Positions 63,026 through 64,000 of a DNA stretch of 64,000 bases are shown here, in pieces. The first letter of the stretch is position 1. Each line of letters opens with the position of its first letter. The stretch is from an uncultured Coriobacteriaceae bacterium. Lineage in GTDB: Bacteria; Actinomycetota; Coriobacteriia; Coriobacteriales; Atopobiaceae. The position numbers were made by a program, and so were the translations under genes. The stretch spans positions 1 through 64,000 of the forward strand of contig CADCPM010000057.1 in NCBI GenBank assembly GCA_902803315.1, given 5' to 3'. The notes beneath the pieces were generated by a model that saw nothing but the letters and a program-made list of their open reading frames with translations, was not told the origin of the DNA and ran no database searches.

Positions 63026-63049
63026 AGCGGCGACAAATGCGTTGGAGCG

Positions 63050-63093
63050 CCCTCCTTGGCGTCGTGGACTACGACGTTAGGGAGGGTTTCTTA
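63050..63093 (+). terminator. Terminator after the dehydrogenase-cupin operon
   Basis: CCCTCC (63050-63055) pairs with GGGAGGG (63080-63086), with inner CGTCGT/ACGACG, followed by TTTCTTATT. It overlaps the stop of the leftward glycosylase gene. Confidence 0.75.
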
Positions 63094-63573
63094 TTGGAAG
63101 ATGACCGCATAGGCTTCCAAGAGCTTGTCCATGCCACACGCGGCGTTGGCGGGGCTCGTTGAGGGAAGCCGTGTGGCGGGAAGGCCGCACTCCTGCTCGC
63201 AGCCCAAGCGACGATACAGCTCGAACGCCTTGGCACCCGTGCAGTACACGGCCTCTATGGGTGCGGCCGTGGTGATGAGCGAGAGCTTGTTGGGCTTTGC
63301 GTTGCGAATGCTCGCGTCGGACGCTCCCTGGATGTCGCACTCCGCAACGACGTCCCAAAGCGCGATGCCATGGCGCAGGCAAAGGTCGCGCTTCTGTTCG
63401 TTGGTCGTGGGCAGGTCCTCTTCCGCAAGCGTGGAGAGCACGCGCCAGAACCTATTTTGCGGATGACCGTAGTTGTACTGGCCCTCGCGAGACTTGGGGC
63501 TGGGAAACGATCCGAGCACGAGGACGCGGCTGTGCTCGTCGTAGGTGGGCGGAATGGTGTGTGTGAGGTGCAT
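63091..63573 (-). CDS. DNA-deoxyinosine glycosylase (uracil-DNA glycosylase superfamily)
   Basis: A 160-residue protein. VLVLGSFPSPKSREGQYNYG and HPQNRFWRVL hold the water-activating and base-pocket residues, and LPSTSPANAACGMDKL is the DNA-binding loop. This fits the deoxyinosine/mismatch-type branch that removes hypoxanthine or uracil from DNA. The ATG at 63573 is the start of homology; an upstream extension runs into a hairpin repeat. Confidence 0.82.
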   Translation of the reverse strand: MHLTHTIPPTYDEHSRVLVLGSFPSPKSREGQYNYGHPQNRFWRVLSTLAEEDLPTTNEQKRDLCLRHGIALWDVVAECDIQGASDASIRNAKPNKLSLITTAAPIEAVYCTGAKAFELYRRLGCEQECGLPATRLPSTSPANAACGMDKLLEAYAVIFQ

Positions 63574-63606
63574 GGTCGGTCCTCTGGCCTTAGTGGGATC
63601 ATTCGA

Positions 63607-63702
63607 ATCCCGATGCGTGCGGACAAGAAGCAGTTTCCCGCGTGCAGTTCGCGAAGCGCTGTTTGAGCACGGGAAGCTCTTCGCGCCCGCACGCATCGGG
63701 AT
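63607..63702. repeat. Hairpin with CTGTTTGAGCAC apex, copy 2
   Basis: Perfect 16-bp arms ATCCCGATGCGTGCGG (63607-63622) and its complement (63687-63702), with AAGAAGC/GCTCTTC inside. The apex GTTCGCGAAGCGCTGTTTG with AGCACGGG is the inverse of the apex at 41489-41526. The arms are unrelated to that copy. Confidence 0.75.
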
Positions 63703-63770
63703 GTGCGTCCGTTAGCTCTTTTCGTCAATCGCGGGTGTTGCTGGAAGCTGGACTCATCCTCACGTTGATT

Positions 63771-64000
63771 CTACAGGACGGGACGGCCGTGCTTTGCCAA
63801 CAGCTTGCGAGCGGCAACGCACGCAGCACAGAAGCAGTACTTGTCTCCCCTCTTCTTGGCATCGTTGGCGAGGGCAAGCATGTCGGCTGCGGCCTTTGCG
63901 CCCAGCATGGTCTTTGCGGGTCCCTGCGCGAAGGTAATGACCTCGTCAATCGTGGTGTGACGCTCGTCGATCGCGTCGAGGAGTTTCTTTGTCGCCTCGT
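63771..64000 (-). CDS. Unrecognised protein, C-terminal part only
   Basis: The frame enters from the window edge and stops at 63771, giving 76 residues. KKLLDAIDERHTTIDEVITF is helical, and YCFCAACVAARKLL near the end places three cysteines as C-x-C-x2-C before a basic RPVL terminus. That suggests a metal site or redox centre. I do not recognise the family. The rest lies outside the window. Confidence 0.6.
   Translation of the reverse strand, partial: EATKKLLDAIDERHTTIDEVITFAQGPAKTMLGAKAAADMLALANDAKKRGDKYCFCAACVAARKLLAKHGRPVL

Noticed and set aside
1-64000. tRNA, rRNA or known riboswitch
   Set aside because: I saw no tRNA acceptor/T-loop pattern, rRNA signature or riboswitch core on reading both strands. 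A covariance-model scan would be decisive.

Overview
This 64 kb window looks like chromosomal DNA of a high-G+C, anaerobic, gut-type actinobacterium, most likely in the class Coriobacteriia (Olsenella/Atopobium-like). I infer this from protein composition and gene content, not from a marker gene: an oxygen-independent class III ribonucleotide reductase, 6-phospho-glycosidase and amylase genes, and a Cna-B surface protein. No rRNA, tRNA, transposase, integrase or CRISPR array was recognised.

Bases 1-22,000 form a defence island with many broken genes. In order it holds a Fic protein cut by the window edge, a decayed ABC-three-component conflict operon behind a promoter with a LexA-like box, a fragment of a second McrC, an intact McrBC operon, a divergent SHOCT membrane protein, a MutT/Nudix gene convergent with a PLD-helicase-DUF3427 protein, and a broken HNH endonuclease. 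Next comes a 3.2 kb array of small modules resembling type I toxin-antitoxins, with a truncated HpaII endonuclease inside it. The island ends with a DUF4145-UvrD-like helicase, divergent from an SF1 helicase-nuclease that is followed by a second MutT copy 91% identical to the first.

Bases 22,000-31,400 carry housekeeping and accessory genes: CoA-type Nudix, decayed STAS-kinase, repeat lipoprotein, GH5 endoglucanase lipoprotein, flavodoxin-like protein, DUF188, GGDEF enzyme, glutamate-cysteine ligase and a truncated reductase. Several families of short palindromic repeats are scattered among them. At 31,525-31,908 there are sixteen copies of a 10-bp motif at an exact 21-bp period, in two blocks facing opposite ways.

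Bases 31,900-43,600 hold a class III ribonucleotide reductase locus whose glycyl-radical domain is a separate 65-residue protein, with likely NrdR boxes. They also hold a phosphopantetheinyl transferase, a DUF5131 protein, a lipoprotein, a GH13 amylase, a HAD phosphatase, a cupin, a CPBP protease and a junction joining fragments of a ClC channel and an AraC regulator.

Bases 43,650-58,703 are one 5,017-residue open reading frame for a secreted Cna-B repeat protein. The last 5 kb hold a truncated GH1 gene, a Gfo/Idh/MocA oxidoreductase, an iron alcohol dehydrogenase, a cupin, a deoxyinosine-type glycosylase and one gene cut by the window edge.

Two themes recur. Many genes are broken by deletion of their middle or end. 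Intergenic spaces carry several unrelated hairpin families in which the core is conserved while the arms differ by locus yet still pair. The strongest candidates for something undescribed are the small-toxin module array and the 21-bp phased array.
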